Below, one piece after another: positions 44,600-53,286 of a stretch of 64,000 bases of DNA. How positions within the stretch are numbered: position 1 is the stretch's first letter; each line of letters starts with the position of its first letter. The stretch lies in assembly GCA_963840445.1 (NCBI GenBank), contig CAWIZC010000012.1, positions 289,310-353,309 of the forward strand. Direction: 5' to 3'. This DNA comes from AWTP1-13 sp963840445. GTDB taxonomy: Bacteria; Pseudomonadota; Alphaproteobacteria; Rhizobiales; Hyphomicrobiaceae. The translations under genes and the position numbers were made by a program. The notes below the pieces were generated by a model, which was not told where the DNA came from, made no database searches, and saw only the letters and a list, made by a program, of their open reading frames with translations.

Positions 44600-44664
44600 G
44601 ACATGTCGGTGCACTTATGGCAGTCCGGCGGCACACCTGGTGAACAAGCGTTTCGGGGGGTCGG

Positions 44665-45447
44665 ATGGCTGACGAGAATGTCAGGCGCCATTGGTCGGGA
44701 AATCGTCTCCTCGCCGCAGTTCCGGCCATCGATCGCGCTATGCTCGAACCCCATGCTCAGTTTGTGGAGCTCGCCCAGGGTCAAGTTCTCTTCGAACCGG
44801 AAGAAGATGTCGTCATTACCCACTTTCCGCTGACGGGAACGATGGCGGCGCTGATCGTGGTCCTCGAAGACGGCAGGACGGCGGAAGCTGCTTCCATTGG
44901 ACGGGAAGGCGCCATTGGTGGAATCGTCAGCGCGGGCCACAAGCCCGCATTCACTAGGGCGGTGATCCAAATCGCAGGTCCGGCATTTCGGGTTGAGACG
45001 GCTCGGATCGAGGCCGCCAAGCAGCGCTCTTCGGTCGTGCGCGATCTCTTCGATCGGTACGCAGACGTGCTGCTCGCGCAAGTTCTTCAATCCGTCGTTT
45101 GTAATGCGTTTCACCCGATGCGACAGCGTCTTGCGCGATGGCTGTTGATGACGCAAGACCGCATTGCCAGCAACGAGCTCCCACTGACGCAAGAATATCT
45201 CGCCCAGATGTTGGGGGTTCACAGGTCGACAGTGATCCGAGTTGCTCGACTGCTCCAGAACGACGGCGTCATCCGTAGTGCTCGGGGTCGTCTTACGGTG
45301 GTCAACCGGGCCAAGCTCGAGAAGGGCTCTTGCGAATGTTATGGCGCGGTTGCCCGGCACTACGAGCGCATATTGCGGCTGGCCGAGGCGCAGCGCGTCA
45401 AGAACGCGAAGGGAGCAGGCAAGCATAAGCGTAAGCCCGAGAACTAG
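44665..45447 (+). CDS. Crp/Fnr-family transcriptional regulator
   Basis: A 260-residue protein. Residues 25-130 are a cyclic-nucleotide-binding-type beta roll (FVELAQGQVLFEPEEDVVIT, then FPLTGTMAALIVVLEDGR and EAASIGREGAIGG). A long dimer helix follows, then the winged helix (LTQEYLAQMLGVHRSTVIRV, followed by NDGVIRSARGRLTVVN). The cAMP-contacting R-S pair and Fnr cysteines are absent, so the signal is unknown. The C-terminal tail is Lys-rich. It diverges from the sensor kinase and is probably autoregulated through the two operators between them. Confidence 0.9.
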   Translation: MADENVRRHWSGNRLLAAVPAIDRAMLEPHAQFVELAQGQVLFEPEEDVVITHFPLTGTMAALIVVLEDGRTAEAASIGREGAIGGIVSAGHKPAFTRAVIQIAGPAFRVETARIEAAKQRSSVVRDLFDRYADVLLAQVLQSVVCNAFHPMRQRLARWLLMTQDRIASNELPLTQEYLAQMLGVHRSTVIRVARLLQNDGVIRSARGRLTVVNRAKLEKGSCECYGAVARHYERILRLAEAQRVKNAKGAGKHKRKPEN

Positions 45448-45553
45448 GCGGCGAACGTGCACCATGCCACACGCGGCGGCGAGTCATTCGCTGTCAGACC
45501 GCTCCTAGGCGCTCTCTCTGCCTGCGATAAATGTCTGGTCCGAACCCTGCGGG

Positions 45554-45739
45554 TTAGCACCGCGCGGCTTTGCTGATGCCCGGTACCAGTGCGATGTAGG
45601 TTCTGAGGTCGTACAGCTTCAGGTGGGCTTCAAACCTATCGACCCCCTCCAGCATGACGTACCCAGCATAGCTGGCGAGGATGATGATGACTCCCGCTCC
45701 CAGCGCCACGTACCCTGAGTTGCGTATCGTTTTGCCCAT
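45554..45739 (-). CDS. Small single-helix membrane protein
   Basis: A 61-residue protein with one strong hydrophobic helix (YVALGAGVIIILASYAGYVM) and a polar C-terminal half ending near IALVPGISKAARC. The family is unknown. It follows the 65-residue gene by eight bases on the same strand, so the two are probably one transcript. Confidence 0.55.
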   Translation of the reverse strand: MGKTIRNSGYVALGAGVIIILASYAGYVMLEGVDRFEAHLKLYDLRTYIALVPGISKAARC

Positions 45740-45747
45740 GCGCGGTT

Positions 45748-45945
45748 CTATTTCTTACCGCGTTTACTGGCGAGCTTGTGGGCGCCGCTCCGCCGCCGCT
45801 GCCGCAGCATTTCCTGATGCATCTCTGGCGGCGTGTCCATCATCCTCTTGAGCGCCTTGTTCATGCGCTCCATGATGGCGTCTTCGCTCTCGGGTTTTTC
45901 ACCTTGCTGCGATTTCGTCGGCGTGTGTTTTGGAGTTCTCGGCAT
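45748..45945 (-). CDS. Small basic hypothetical protein
   Basis: A 65-residue protein: a Lys/Pro-rich start, a helix (EDAIMERMNKALKRMMDTPP) and a basic tail ending SKRGKK. Similar short proteins with the MNxALxRMLDTPPxxHK pattern are common in Hyphomicrobiales; the role is unknown. Its start codon shares the bases CATG with the start of the divergent gene at 45944. The ribosome site is weak. Confidence 0.55.
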   Translation of the reverse strand: MPRTPKHTPTKSQQGEKPESEDAIMERMNKALKRMMDTPPEMHQEMLRQRRRSGAHKLASKRGKK

Positions 45946-46240
45946 GGGGCCTCAACCATTGTCAAAGGTAAACCCGGACGCCGCAACTTTGTTCGATCCC
46001 GGCCAGCTTGCAAAGCGCCCTAAGTTAGCGGCCTACCCGATGTCCGTCATTGCGACGTGGGCCGATATCGACAAGATGCTGGCCGAATTGCTTCTCTTGA
46101 AGCTCAATTCCCCGGATCTGTCGGTCGGCATGGCCATGTTCCAGGCGCTGACCGGAGGTGAGGCGAAGCGATCTGCCCTTTTGGCGGCTGCGGCTGTGCT
46201 CTTGCCCGCACATTTGGCGGGTCGCACTGGGCTCCCCTAG
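45944..46240 (+). CDS. Hypothetical protein, probably truncated
   Basis: A 98-residue frame. The middle (MSVIATWADIDKMLAELLLL, then FQALTGGEAKRSALLAAAAV) resembles the start of a family of roughly 200-residue hypothetical proteins in rhizobia. Here the frame stops soon after that helix, so the C-terminal half appears lost. A GGAG site lies eight bases before the ATG. The start overlaps the divergent gene's start (CATG). Confidence 0.45.
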   Translation: MGPQPLSKVNPDAATLFDPGQLAKRPKLAAYPMSVIATWADIDKMLAELLLLKLNSPDLSVGMAMFQALTGGEAKRSALLAAAAVLLPAHLAGRTGLP

Positions 46241-46405
46241 GTCGTCGACCTGAATGCAGTTCCAGCCCCTGTGCGGCACTCCCGACTGATCCCAGAGGTT
46301 CATGATGCCTCGCGCAAGAAGCTCTCCAAGTTCGAGCAGATCGTGAAGTGGCTGCCTGACCTGACCTCCGCCGAGCGCAAACTGAAGGCGATCTGGAAAA
46401 GCTGT

Positions 46406-46894
46406 TCAGCGGCTCGCGGCCAACGTCTGGTAGTAAAAATTGTGCAGGAAACCGATGGCGAGCGCTTGGCGCTGCTGACCTAGCAACGTCATGTGCCAGA
46501 GCCACACCGCCCGACCCGAGCGGCCGTTTCCGTCAGTGTAAGGATGCAATGTCTCGTAGCACACATGTGCGTGCCACGGACGCGCCGCCTTGGAGGCGAT
46601 GCTGGCAAGCAAGTCTTCCAGCTCGGCAACAATCTTGGGGCCACTCGGCGGCGCGACATGATTGCCGACGCGCACGCCGTGGATGTCTGTCGTTGCGCGC
46701 AGCACCGCATTGGGCTGGCAGACTGCAACTAGCTCCGTGACGTGCTCTACCTTCACCCGCTTGCGCGCGATGAAGGTGCGGTGCGCCTTGATTTCGGCGT
46801 CGGTCGGCGCGCGGTGGATGCCCTCGATCCGATTGGACTTGCGGACGAACGCCGCCAACTGGTCGCTGAATTCATTCAGTTCTAGCGCGTCCAT
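46406..46894 (-). CDS. Fic-domain AMP transferase
   Basis: A 162-residue protein. The Fic motif HPYTDGNGRSGR is complete at residues 117-128 (catalytic His117, anion-binding DGNGR). The inhibitory helix motif (S/T)-x-x-x-E-(G/N) is present near the N-terminus as SNRIEG (Ser20 to Gly25), so this is a self-inhibited class II Fic. It would attach AMP to a hydroxyl side chain of a target protein. The start is uncertain: 46894 fits family length, 46927 is possible. The upstream bases are shared with a DUF2493 fragment in another frame. Confidence 0.85.
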   Translation of the reverse strand: MDALELNEFSDQLAAFVRKSNRIEGIHRAPTDAEIKAHRTFIARKRVKVEHVTELVAVCQPNAVLRATTDIHGVRVGNHVAPPSGPKIVAELEDLLASIASKAARPWHAHVCYETLHPYTDGNGRSGRAVWLWHMTLLGQQRQALAIGFLHNFYYQTLAASR

Positions 46895-46983
46895 AGGTGG
46901 CCCTTGTTTGACGGGTAGCTCGGCCATGCCCCGTTGCCGAACCGGTCGGAATAGGTGCGGCCACCACACACCAGAACACGCAT
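46882..46983 (-). pseudogene. N-terminal fragment of a DUF2493 (SLOG-like) protein
   Basis: MRVLVCGGRTYSDR is the invariant start of DUF2493 proteins, nucleotide-binding domains found on plasmids and phages. After 14 residues the similarity ends and the frame stops after 33. The fragment has a GAGGAC site and overlaps the Fic start region, so Fic may be expressed from the old DUF2493 promoter. Confidence 0.6.
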
Positions 46984-47433
46984 ATTGTCCTCTTCACCGC
47001 TTGCCGATGTGGATGGCGGCCATCGCGCTAGTGGAGGATCGCCCACAGCATGAAGATGAAAAGCGCGGTCACTGTTACATCGGCCATCAGGCCCTGCTCC
47101 GGGCAATACGCCCCTCACAGCACCATCAGGCCCCCCCGGCAGCGGCTGCCAGGGTACCAACCCTGAATGAAGCGCAGCCCCAGGTAAACCGGACTCTTGA
47201 GCCGCAGAACTAGCGGCGCGCCGTCGCCCGTACCCTTTGCCTACCCCCAGAGGCGAAGCCGAAAAAACCGCGCCAGGGTGGGACGCAACTCGAACGGCGC
47301 CAGGCCGCCCAAGTGATCGAGGCGCTGCCCGACGATGACGTGGCCAAGTGAAGTAGCCGCTCGACCATCCAGACGGTTCGGCCATGATGGGCTCGGGTCA
47401 TGCTACCGCGCCCCAAGCTTCTTCAAAGAGCCC
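46984..47433. other. Stretch without a recognisable gene
   Basis: A minus-strand frame open through this region leads into the DUF2493 start, but its residues (Arg/Ala/Pro-rich) have no family character. Nothing else is visible. Confidence 0.35.
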
Positions 47434-47955
47434 TCAAGCAGCATTCGCCGTTACGCTCAGCGCCGCTCGAAGCTTGTCTTCCTGCTCTTTGGACAGCGAC
47501 GTCTTGAGTACTCGAGGTTTGAACGGCTCCAACTCCGGCAGAACCTTGTCCGGCGTCGAGCGCTTTATCAGCAAGAATAGCGCGGAGGAGCCTTTAGGGA
47601 TCGTCTCGCCCAGGTTCTTGATGAACTCGTCATTGATCCCGAAGTCGGCCATGGAGCCCGACAAGGCGCCAAAGCCGGCGCCGGCAAGCCCGCCTACGGC
47701 CATGCCGGCGAGGGGATTGAGTACCAGCAATCCCGCCAGCGCACCGATCAGCATCCCCGTGCTTGCGCCACTCGCAGCGCCGAGAGACGTCAGATTGACG
47801 GCCTGCTTGACCTGCACTTTGCCAGTGTCGGCGTGAACAACGACACAGGCATCCTCCAGATCGATGAGATACTCCTTCTGCATGCCGCGTAGCTTGGTCA
47901 GGACTTCGTCTGCCGTCCCGACGCCATCGAAATCAAGAACGACCAGGTCACTCAT
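47434..47955 (-). CDS. DUF1269-family membrane protein
   Basis: A 173-residue protein starting MSDLVVLDFDGVGTADEVL, the standard DUF1269 opening. YLIDLEDACVVVHADTGKVQ follows, then a Gly/Ala-rich membrane hairpin (TGMLIGALAGLLVLNPLAGM and GLAGAGFGALSG). The end is DFGINDEFIKNLGETIPKGS with LPELEPFKPRVLKTSLS. Family members are membrane-associated proteins of unknown function, often stress-related. The start at 47955 has a GGGAG site; an ATG 39 bases upstream is less likely. Confidence 0.87.
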   Translation of the reverse strand: MSDLVVLDFDGVGTADEVLTKLRGMQKEYLIDLEDACVVVHADTGKVQVKQAVNLTSLGAASGASTGMLIGALAGLLVLNPLAGMAVGGLAGAGFGALSGSMADFGINDEFIKNLGETIPKGSSALFLLIKRSTPDKVLPELEPFKPRVLKTSLSKEQEDKLRAALSVTANAA

Positions 47956-48173
47956 GGCGCAAACTCCCGATTGCCAATTTACCGACAGCATCACGCTAAG
48001 CCGCGCGAGCGCTCAGGTGCCATCCGGAAAAACCCTGGAGATTGACGGGAGAGAATGCTGGCCGATTTCGGAGGGATATACGCGCCTGCGCATGTGCACG
48101 CGCGTAGCAGCAGATGCTGGCCCGGTGATTGAGGCCGTGCCGATCGAGGACGACGGGGGGCCGGGGTTGACGC

Positions 48174-48413
48174 CTAGCCCTCGCCGCCCTGGAGCGCCGC
48201 CAAAACGGTGATCACGAGCCAAATGATAGCGCCGATTGCAGCGCCGAGCGTGGCAAAGACCAGTGCGGTCCAGATGCGAAGGCGGAAGATGTAACGGATC
48301 GCCTGCGGATCAGCCGCCGTCACAGGCGCTCCTGTACGCAGCTTTGTCTTGTTCCAAGATAAGAGGAAGCCGGCAACGGCACCCACCAGCGCCCAGGCAA
48401 GCACCTCGAACAT
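48174..48413 (-). CDS. Small two-helix membrane protein
   Basis: A 79-residue protein with hydrophobic helices at residues 3-18 (EVLAWALVGAVAGFLLSW) and 45-72 (IWTALVFATLGAAIGAIIWL). A short polar loop between them carries TGAPVTAADPQAIRYIF. No family is recognised. The start at 48413 follows a purine-rich stretch; the frame upstream belongs to a transposase fragment and is not part of this gene. Confidence 0.6.
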   Translation of the reverse strand: MFEVLAWALVGAVAGFLLSWNKTKLRTGAPVTAADPQAIRYIFRLRIWTALVFATLGAAIGAIIWLVITVLAALQGGEG

Positions 48414-48521
48414 AAAGGTCCGCTCTCTCTCTCGGCCATCGCCCAGGGCTGGCTGGCGGTTAGTTACGCCGCGACACGCAGGTCGACCATGCGGTCCCGT
48501 ATCCAACCAGCAATTGGCGTT

Positions 48522-48599
48522 CTCGGCCATGAACACGTCGCGCTTCGTGCGCTTCTTCTTCGCCGCAAAGTCGAGCGACGTAAAGCTCAGCTGGTCCAT
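48522..48599 (-). pseudogene. N-terminal fragment of an IS5-family transposase
   Basis: MDQLSFTSLDFAAKKKRTKR followed by DVFMAE is the start of IS5-type transposases (S-F-x-x-L-x-x-A-x-K-K-K-x-T-R-R-x-x-F-L-x-x-M). After 26 residues the match ends. No terminal inverted repeats or the DDE domain remain. It marks a past insertion next to the small membrane-protein gene. Confidence 0.6.
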
Positions 48600-48826
48600 G
48601 GCCGGAAGCGCTGATTGTTTGAGACTTCGTCAGACGATGTCCGGAAAGAATTGGGCAGGTTCGCTACGAGAGACCGCTTTGGGGATCTCGCACAGCTAGA
48701 CTCCGGACGCGTCGCAGGATTAAGCCAGTAACGCGGCCTGCGTGTGGGTACATTCCGAATCTCCTCCCGTTTCTCGATGCAGCTAAACTGCCGGGACGTC
48801 GCATCCAGGGAAAAAGAGAAGCGACT

Positions 48827-49143
48827 ATGATCATTCGTTCATCGATTTTGCTATCGGCAGCATCGTTGCTCGTCGCGCTCACCGTAGTGCCAGCCGAGGC
48901 GCAGACACCTTCAGGTGAAAATCCGGTTCTGGGCACATGGAAATTGGAGTCATTCGTCCGTGAAGTGACAGCAACTGGCGAGAAAATCAATCAATTCGGC
49001 GAACATCCAACTGGCTACCTGACTACTCTGCAGATGGCCGCATGTATGCGATTGCCACATCGGACAGTTGCGTGAGCATGGTCGACGGTCAAGAAGGTCG
49101 CGGCGTTCTGGTTTGGGAGAAGGTGAAGGCGCCAACGCAGTGA
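48827..49143 (+). pseudogene. Exported lipocalin-like protein with a frameshift
   Basis: From 48827, a signal peptide ending AEA-QT is followed by VLGTWKLESFVREVTATGEK and GEHPTGYLT, the start of a lipocalin-like (Lipocalin_5) domain. One base is missing near 49022. Restoring it gives YSADGRMYAIATSDSCVSM, then GRGVLVWEKVKAPTQ at the stop 49143. The protein is also shorter than the family norm. Without correction it ends after 82 residues. Confidence 0.6.
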
Positions 49144-49177
49144 GGCACCGCCTTCTGGAACCGATACGGCAATACAA

Positions 49178-49973
49178 ATGGAGGAAATGATGCAAGGCCC
49201 TGTTGGGAAGCAACTTAGTCGTCCGCCATTCTCGGGGGCGCCGCTGCCATGGCGGCCACACCAGCGTTGGCTCGCGAGTACGACGAGCCTTGCATTGCAC
49301 GTCGGGACCGGGGCGGAGCGCTCCGCCAGCCTTCCCCGCGGTGAGGGGCAGCGGCCGCTTGGCGGTCTTCCGAAGCGAGTTCTCGACATCATCGGTCGCC
49401 TCCATCGCGCTGGTTCTGCTCCTGCCGATCATGCTGATCGTGACGGTGCTGATACGGATCTTCATGGGCGGGCCCGCCATCTTTGCCCAGGAACGGATCG
49501 GCTTCGGAGGCAGGGTGTTCACTTTGCTACAAATTCCGCACCATGGTCACCAATGGCGAGGAGGTCCTGCGTCGGCATCTTGATGCAGAACCCAGAAGCC
49601 GCCCGAGAATGGAAGGAGACGCGCAAGCTCGCGAACGATCCAAGAGTTCGGCTGCCTCGGCAATGTCTTGCGCAAGTCGAGCCTTGATGAGTTGCCGCAG
49701 CTGTTCAATGTCCTTTGGGGGGACATGAGCTTGGTGGGACCGAGGCCGGTCGTTCCCGATGAGCTCGAATACTATGGTTGTCACACGCGAGAGTATCTCA
49801 AAGCTCGGCCGGGACTTACCGGCATCTGGCAGATCAGCGGTCGCAATCGCCTAAGCTATGCCGCTCGGGTTGCCCGAGATTGCCACTATGTCCGGAATTG
49901 GTCGCTGGCAGTTGATCTTGCCGTCTTGATCAAGACTATCCCCGCAATCCTAAAATTCAGCGAGACGGCTTAG
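49178..49973 (+). pseudogene. ExoY-like undecaprenyl-phosphate sugar transferase, broken by several frameshifts
   Basis: Pieces in three frames assemble to one bacterial sugar transferase: LGGLPKRVLDII, then ASIALVLLLPIMLIVTVLIR, GPAIFAQERIGFGGRVFTLL and YKFRTMVTNGEEVL. These are followed by LRKSSLDELPQLFNVLWGDM, SLVGPRPVVPDELEYYG and RPGLTGIWQISGRNRLSYAA. The last two carry the conserved P-R-P and G-L-T-G-x-W-Q motifs. It would load the first sugar of an exopolysaccharide repeat onto the lipid carrier. At least three single-base indels (about 49395, 49535 and 49665) prevent this. Confidence 0.75.
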
Positions 49974-50041
49974 GAAAGGCTGCAGGTGCTCGATCACATA
50001 TCAAGGTCAGCAACGCCGGCGTAAGCCCGCTGCGAGATCCC

Positions 50042-51030
50042 GGCGAGCTGACGATATTCGACAGCATTCCTGATTTTGCTGATTTTGTCATCCGCAGCCT
50101 TCGCCTCGTTGCGGTCTCAGTCGGGCTGGCTCTCGCTGTCGCCGACCATCTACGTGCTGATGGCCACACCAACATTCACGGCGCGCGCTCAGCTTCTTAT
50201 CAATGTGCAACAGCCAACTCTTTTTCGCGAGCAATTGAACGACACACGCCTCTTGCAGGACCGTTTTGAGATCCAGAACCAGATCGCGATACTGGAGTCC
50301 GACCAGATCGCGCTGATCGTCGCCAAGAACCTCGATCTTTTGCCGGCATCGACCGAAACAGATGCCGCGAGCAGCGCAGCCCATGAGCAGCAGGTCCGAG
50401 CAAGTAATTGCTGCATTCCAAGGCGGGCTGGACGTGCGCCGTGCGAAAGAGTCGTACGTCATCGAGATCTCCTACAGCAGCCAGAAATCCGGAAACGGCT
50501 GCGTCGATACGCGAACGCCACAGCGGACGCCTACATCGAGGATCAGCTCACTACGAGGTCTGAGGCTGCGCGCCAAGGCAGCCAGTGGCTTGAGGAGCGC
50601 ATCGATCAACTGCGTACTCAAATGAATGTGGCGTCACTCAAGGCGCAGGAGGTCAGGGCAAAGCGCGACTATCGCCTTGCCCCCAAGGTTGAGGGTGGTT
50701 CTCCGGCATCTGACAAGGCGGAGACGGGAGTTGCGAAGGCACCGCAGAATACGCTCGAGGAACTGGAGTCGACGGCGCTCACATATCGCAAGATCTATGA
50801 GAACTACGTCCAGGCCCATACGGAATCTGGTCCTGCGTCAGTCCTACCCGATTGCCAATGCGCGGGTGATTTCCAGGGCCACGCCGCCCCTAACCAAGAG
50901 CAGTCCTAAGGTCGCACGATCGCTCCTCGCAGCCATCGTGCTGGGCGGCATGTTCGGGTTTGGAATTGCACTCCTCCGGGAGGCGGTTCCGGCCATGCTA
51001 AGGCGCGATCGTGAGGCCGGCCATGTCTGA
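50042..51030 (+). pseudogene. Wzz/ExoP-like chain-length determinant, frameshifted
   Basis: ELTIFDSIPDFADFVIRSLR opens the Wzz domain. In the next frame, YVLMATPTFTARAQLLINVQ and QIAILESDQIALIVAKNLDL follow, then a broken stretch with a coiled coil (WLEERIDQLRTQMNVASLKA, LEELESTALTYRKIYENYVQ). In a third frame comes the last membrane helix SLLAAIVLGGMFGFGIALLR, ending at 51030. This is the membrane-periplasm co-polymerase that sets polysaccharide length. The tyrosine-kinase part of ExoP is absent. At least four indels break it. Confidence 0.7.
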
Positions 51031-51080
51031 TCCGCAATGCTTATTTCTCCAGCACGGCTACGTGCGACTAGCAGACCGCA

Positions 51081-52596
51081 ATGCCACGCCAGCGAGGAAC
51101 TTCAGATGAGAGTTTGGCCTACGTGCTAAGCGTCGACGTCATCCGGTTCATCGAGACAGCGCACCGCGTTTCGGTCGACATCGTCGCGCAGCTTCTTGGC
51201 TTTTGGAGCGATCGAAAACACCACTTGCGTGGCGTCCTGGTGAGGGCTCAACGTGCTTGCGCTTCATGGAGCTGGGCTTGTCATTCCAATCATTGTCGTC
51301 TGCCTGTTCGTTGTGCCCCGTTCCGGCGGTATGGCGGGCCCAGTAGGCAGCAGCAACGACTACACGCTGGGCTCGCAGGACAAAGTCCGCCTGAAAGTAT
51401 TCGAATGGCGAGCGTCTCGCGATGAGATTTTCGAATGGACAGCATTCAACGCCGAGTACACCGTGGGACAGGGCGGTAAGATCTCCCTGCCTCTCGTCGG
51501 CGATGTGGTGGCAGCCGGCAAGTCTCCGACCGACCTGTCGCAGACGATTGGACAAGCCCTGCAGACACGGATTGGTCTTGTCGAGCCGCCGAGTATCTCC
51601 GTCGAAGTCGTGCAATTCAGGCCGTTCTACATCGTCGGCGATGTGGACCGCCCGGGAGAGTACGCGTACAGACCGGGGTTGAACCCTTCTGCAAGCCATA
51701 ACGATCGCCGGCGGCGATGCCGCGGGCCAAGGGTCTAGGATCGGTCCGACTGGAGCGCGAGGCGATCTCGACAAGAGGTGACCTTCGTCTGCTCGAAACG
51801 GATCTTGTGGCAACGCTGGTTCGCAAGGCGCGGCTCACGTCAGAGCTTCAGGCAAGCGATGAGATTGCAATTCCCGATGAGCTGAACTGCATCGGCCAAT
51901 GAAACATTCTACCGCGCGATATCGATCAAGAAAATCTACTCTTTCAAAGTCGCAAAGAGGCCTTTGCCACACAGGTGCGAGCCCTGGAGCAGCTAAAAAC
52001 CCAACACGAAATGGAAGCAGAGTCGTTGGTCAAGCAGCTCGAGATGCATGATTCTCTTATTGAACTGCTGAAGCCCGAGCTGAATGCCGTTCTTGAACTC
52101 TACAAGCAGCAACTTGTTACTGCACCACGCAAGCTCGCGCTTGAACGCAATGCCGCCCAGCTGCAGGGGGACAGGCTCAGGCTCGAAACGACACTTGCCA
52201 GGGCTCGTCAGGAGGACAGCAAGACCGGAGATTGCGATCATCGAACTGCAAAACAAACGGTCGATTGAAATCAATGCGGAATTGCGGAAGAGCCAGGCCA
52301 AGTTGAACGAGCTGAGCGAGAAAATCGAGACGGCTCAGAGGCTGTTGTATGAGACCGAGGTTACCGCACCACGCTTCCTTGCCGTGCGCGACCGGTTGAA
52401 GGAAGCCCAGCCCGTCTACGCTGTCGTCAGGATGAGTTCAGGACATGCGGTCGAGTTGGAGGCCAACGAGACGACACAAATAGAGCCGGGCGACACGATC
52501 AAGATCGAGCTTCCTCAACCCGGCGCGGGCGTGCAGCTGGAAGAAGCGCGCCAGTTTGGCCGACATCTCGCTGGGGCATGGACCGAGAAACGATAA
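51081..52596 (+). pseudogene. ExoF/Wza-like polysaccharide export protein, frameshifted
   Basis: An N-terminal hydrophobic part leads to DYTLGSQDKVRLKVFEWRAS, YTVGQGGKISLPLVGDVVAA and FRPFYIVGDVDRPGEYAYRP, a polysaccharide export domain plus the first SLBB domain. Later frames give LRLLETDLVATLVRKARLTS, then a coiled coil (LKTQHEMEAESLVKQLEMHD) and TEVTAPRFLAVRDRLKEAQP, as in rhizobial ExoF. The end, QIEPGDTIKIELPQPG, is a second ligand-binding strand set. At least four frame breaks occur. It would form the outer-membrane exit for the polymer. Confidence 0.72.
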
Positions 52597-52602
52597 CCAT
52601 GC

Positions 52603-53001
52603 CTATTCCGTCGGCGAATACATGACGCGAGAGACCCGGCCGGCCCAGCGCCAGCATCCCCATCCGCGCAGCATGTTGCCGAGCTGATCGCAGGAGGCGC
52701 CGGCCGCCCGCCCAATGATCAGCGGATAGATCATGAAAATCGCGATCACGCCGACATGCTGGATGGCACTGATCCAGGTCACCGATGAGGGCGGCTCTTC
52801 CTCGACGCCAAGATCCTGGAATTGCACGCATCCGGTAGCGAACGGCGGAGCGTAGCTTGCTGACGGCTTCGTTCCGCGCCAGCTCTGGCCAAGCACTGCT
52901 AACTGCACGGACCAATGCGCCAACTTGCTGTGGTGACTATGCCGCAGGATGGCCAGAGAGACAGAGGCAGACGCCGAAGCCAGATATAGGCGTGGCACCA
53001 C
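52603..53001 (-). pseudogene. Fragment of an NCS2-type nucleobase permease
   Basis: SSVTWISAIQHVGVIAIFMI followed by YPLIIGRAAGAS and LGNML is the start of a xanthine/uracil permease: the A-x-Q-H-V motif of helix 1 and the Y-P-L-x-x-x-R-x-A-G end of that helix. The remaining ten or more helices are missing, and the frame degenerates at both ends. Non-functional. Confidence 0.5.
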
Positions 53002-53082
53002 CGTGGCCCTGTGACTGATGGTGCTAATTCCCGGTGCTTGGCGGCGATGTCGGGCAGCGGTGCCGTGAGCTGCTGATTCGCC

Positions 53083-53270
53083 ATGACCAGGAAGGAGGAT
53101 GGCGTGCCCTCATCGCCTCAGGGCGCGCCAAGTGGGATCCCGAGTATCAGCGCCAGATGGGACTCAAGACTGGACCGGCCCAGCTCACCAAAAAGATTGC
53201 TGGCCGAGCTGTCCAAACAAATCTATCGCCTGCTCGGTATGAGCGGCTAAAGCCAGGCCGCCAGATTTGA
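53083..53270 (+). pseudogene. Fragment of an ATP-grasp (D-Ala-D-Ala ligase-like) protein
   Basis: Two frames together give RAKWDPEYQRQMGLKTGPAQ, then LLAELSKQIYRLLGMSGY. This resembles the K-W-D-x-x-Y...G-x-x-T-G-P-A strand and the A-x-x-x-Y-R-x-L-G-L-S-G-Y-A-R-x-D helix of D-alanine ligase-like enzymes. The ATP-binding and metal-binding parts on both sides are missing. The assignment rests on two short motifs. Confidence 0.4.
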
Positions 53271-53286
53271 TCAGGTGCCCTTCTGC

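Larger units (their letters stand above)
44531..44612. promoter_or_regulatory. Divergent control region with a 20-base perfect inverted repeat
   Basis: Bases 44531-44550 are the exact reverse complement of 44593-44612, with 42 bases between. The arms each contain half of a shorter operator described separately. The region lies between the start codons of the divergent kinase and Crp/Fnr genes, so it should control both. It could form a DNA loop or cruciform, or a transcript hairpin. Confidence 0.75.

Noticed and set aside
44531..44612. Idea that the 20-base inverted repeat is an insertion-sequence end pair
   Set aside because: There is only 42 bases between the arms and no transposase. The position between divergent regulator genes and the inner palindromes fit operators better.
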